A stretch of 64,000 nt of DNA from Pratylenchus scribneri (taxonomy: Eukaryota; Nematoda; Chromadorea; Rhabditida; Pratylenchidae): positions 992,001 through 1,056,000 of the forward strand of contig JAQSEB010000142.1 in the NCBI GenBank assembly GCA_030063045.1, given 5' to 3'. Positions 62,901 to 64,000 of the stretch are shown piece by piece (within the stretch, counting starts at the first letter, position 1; each line of letters opens with the position of its first letter). Position numbers and translations under genes: made by a program. Below the pieces are notes generated by a model. It was not told the DNA's origin. It ran no database searches and saw only the letters and a program-made list of their open reading frames with translations.

Positions 62901-63720
62901 CTCCAATTTTTTGCAGGACGGATACGGTGCGGGATAATCCCGCAGAATCCCGCAATCCCGCGCGGGATTTGCGGGATTTTACCTAAAATTTTATGCGGGA
63001 CGGATCCGGTTCGGGATAATCCCGCAAAAATCCGGTCCCGCAAAATCCTGCAAATCCCGCAAAATGCGGCGCGGGATCCGGTCCGGTGCCTGTCTCTATC
63101 AATTAATATATTTTCTATCCTTCCCTTTTAAAACTACCTACCTTTGTCTTCCTTTCATCGTTTGAAGATGGCATATTTTTTCCGTAGCCAACAAACAACT
63201 CTTTTTTCTCTTCTTTTGGTGGCGGCACATTTTTTCCAGGGCCATTAAATACATTTTTTATTTCGGAGACTTTTGGCAATTTGGAAGTTAAATTTTCCGT
63301 AATATTTCTTAAATTATCTGTAATTTTTCTCAACACACCAAAAGACGATTTACTATCCACCGATGAGTTATTTTTATTCTCTTTCTCTTTTTCACTATCA
63401 TTTTCCTTCTCTTTCGGTGATTCTTTATGATTTCCCCAAAGTGGCGGCAATTCTCCGGTAGGGAAAAGTCTCTTTTCTTCGTGTTCCTTTTTCTTATTCT
63501 CGGCATTTTTCTTCTCATTTTCCTTCCCTTTTTCATCAACTGATGAAGACGATTCTTTATGATTTTGATTTCCCCAATTTGATAATATTATGGAAGGTAT
63601 ATACTTTGATTTCACATTTCGAGTATTTTCATAAATTTGCTTTGCGGTGTTAGAAGCTTTGGAATAATTTTCGTTAAATCCAGATTTGAATTTGTGGTAT
63701 AAACTTTTTTCGTCTTCTAT
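59951..63720 (-). CDS. Lys/Glu-rich low-complexity protein, 5' end off the window
   Basis: Minus-strand exons are 63720-63142, 62663-61844, 61241-60973 and 60013-59951; all phases fit (0, 0, 1, 0), giving 576 residues up to a TGA. Exon 1 here begins at an AG acceptor, so more exons lie beyond the right edge. The protein is highly charged: runs of Lys/Glu, repeated 'VKIE' motifs (KVKIETKNAERVKTTIKIEP), a serine stretch, an acidic DDDDGDG patch and a His/Met/Gly/Asn-rich tail, ending SNRRRRGRGY. Basic clusters such as KTKKQRRK-like KKQRRKMKSK could be nuclear signals. No known domain is recognised; it is probably disordered and nuclear. Two transposon-like repeats sit in its introns. Confidence 0.7.
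60088..60343. mobile_element. Tc1/mariner-like MITE
   Basis: The ends are CCGTAAAACTTCTATTAG and its inverse (CTAATAGAAGTTTTACGG), flanked by TA on both sides. The right half has three tandem 'gagcgggggtttcaaata' units. It lies in the last intron of the Lys/Glu-rich gene. Confidence 0.88.
61555..61830. repeat. Two dispersed repeats in an intron
   Basis: 61555-61670 carries 'cgaaatccgattcgaaaatt' and 'ccttatccgacattttcacc', resembling the segment near 17870-18430. 61670-61830 carries 'cgacccttcactttttcccc' and 'gataagtaccttataa', like the repeats at 23620-23830 and 52700-52925. It ends a few bases from the splice donor at 61843. Confidence 0.5.
62852..63098. mobile_element. hAT-like MITE, copy related to 43309
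   Basis: The ends TAGAGACCGGCA and TGCCTGTCTCTA match the element at 43309-43552, as do the 'gcgggattttgcggga' arrays. The flanking 8-mers CCAATTAT and TCAATTAA differ at two positions, so the duplication is decayed or was altered. It is inside an intron of the Lys/Glu-rich gene. Confidence 0.8.
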
Positions 63721-64000
63721 CTATAAATGAATTTTATAAATACAAAAAAGTGGTGATTATTCAAATTATCGCTAATTTTATTTATGAATTCGCAAATATA
63801 AAATTTTTTAGGAATTTCAAAAAAATTTTATTTTAAGTTTCATGAAAATATTATTTTTAAACCATAATTTGCGAAATTTTTTCTAATATCTCCAAATTTT
63901 TAATAAATTGAATATTAAAATTTCATAAAATCTTATTAAACTTTTTCTTCTGAACATTTTAATATTAAATTATAATTTATAAAAATAATTTACAAAAATA
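63721..64000. other. Intron of the Lys/Glu-rich gene, runs off the edge
   Basis: AT-rich sequence upstream of the first visible exon of the minus-strand gene. No exon is visible before the window ends. Confidence 0.5.

Overview
The window is eukaryotic and almost certainly from a nematode, most likely a plant-parasitic tylenchid (cyst or root-knot type). This is inferred from very AT-rich DNA, many small GT-AG introns, srsx-type chemoreceptors, a MATH-BTB gene of the kind expanded in these worms, a SPRY-domain cluster that includes a secreted member, and a TIMP-like secreted exon. Species cannot be fixed from the sequence alone. Most protein-coding content lies in short exons, so the gene models below were joined by hand from splice signals, reading phase and protein similarity.

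Layout. 1-2754: AT-rich intergenic DNA with a foldback transposon that has a second transposon inserted in it. 2755-7373 (+): seven-exon srsx-like GPCR. 9066-10650: two hAT-like non-autonomous elements with a tRNA-Arg between them. 11156-15500 (-): MATH-BTB gene interrupted by a structurally complete 2.1-kb hAT transposon (13289-15424) with an apparently intact five-exon transposase. 18546-36838 (+): eleven-exon RING-finger gene of 578 residues; its 9.8-kb intron 6 holds a GC-rich hAT MITE and a roughly 8.2-kb EnSpm/CACTA-like element with a transposase (-) and a 17-exon accessory gene (+) whose exons are all symmetrical phase 0. 37.3-40.7 kb: foldback elements and a 52-bp minisatellite of about 33 copies. 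40909-44556 (+): secreted protein with the order signal peptide, SPRY-like, coiled coil, RING-H2, SPRY. 45648-47162 (-): second srsx-like GPCR. 48707-50344 (+): TIMP-like signal-peptide exon, a 14-bp minisatellite and a 5'-truncated SPRY remnant. 51386-53224 (-): possible small secreted peptide. 54093-55059 (-): compact SPRY protein. 55604-57118 (-): GC-rich single-exon ORF of unknown, possibly retroelement, origin. 57987-59008 (+): C-terminal fragment of an ALG2-like mannosyltransferase. 59951-63720 and beyond (-): lysine/glutamate-rich low-complexity gene running off the right edge.

Themes. First, at least eight elements here have terminal inverted repeats and exact or near-exact 8-bp target duplications, the mark of hAT transposition; one is a plausible autonomous source. 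Second, SPRY exons with the same phase pattern recur three times in 11.5 kb in different protein contexts, which suggests exon-cassette shuffling. Third, several genes are broken or built by repeats: MATH-BTB by a hAT insertion plus a frame-breaking exon, the SPRY remnant by a minisatellite, and the CACTA-like transposase by a frameshift.
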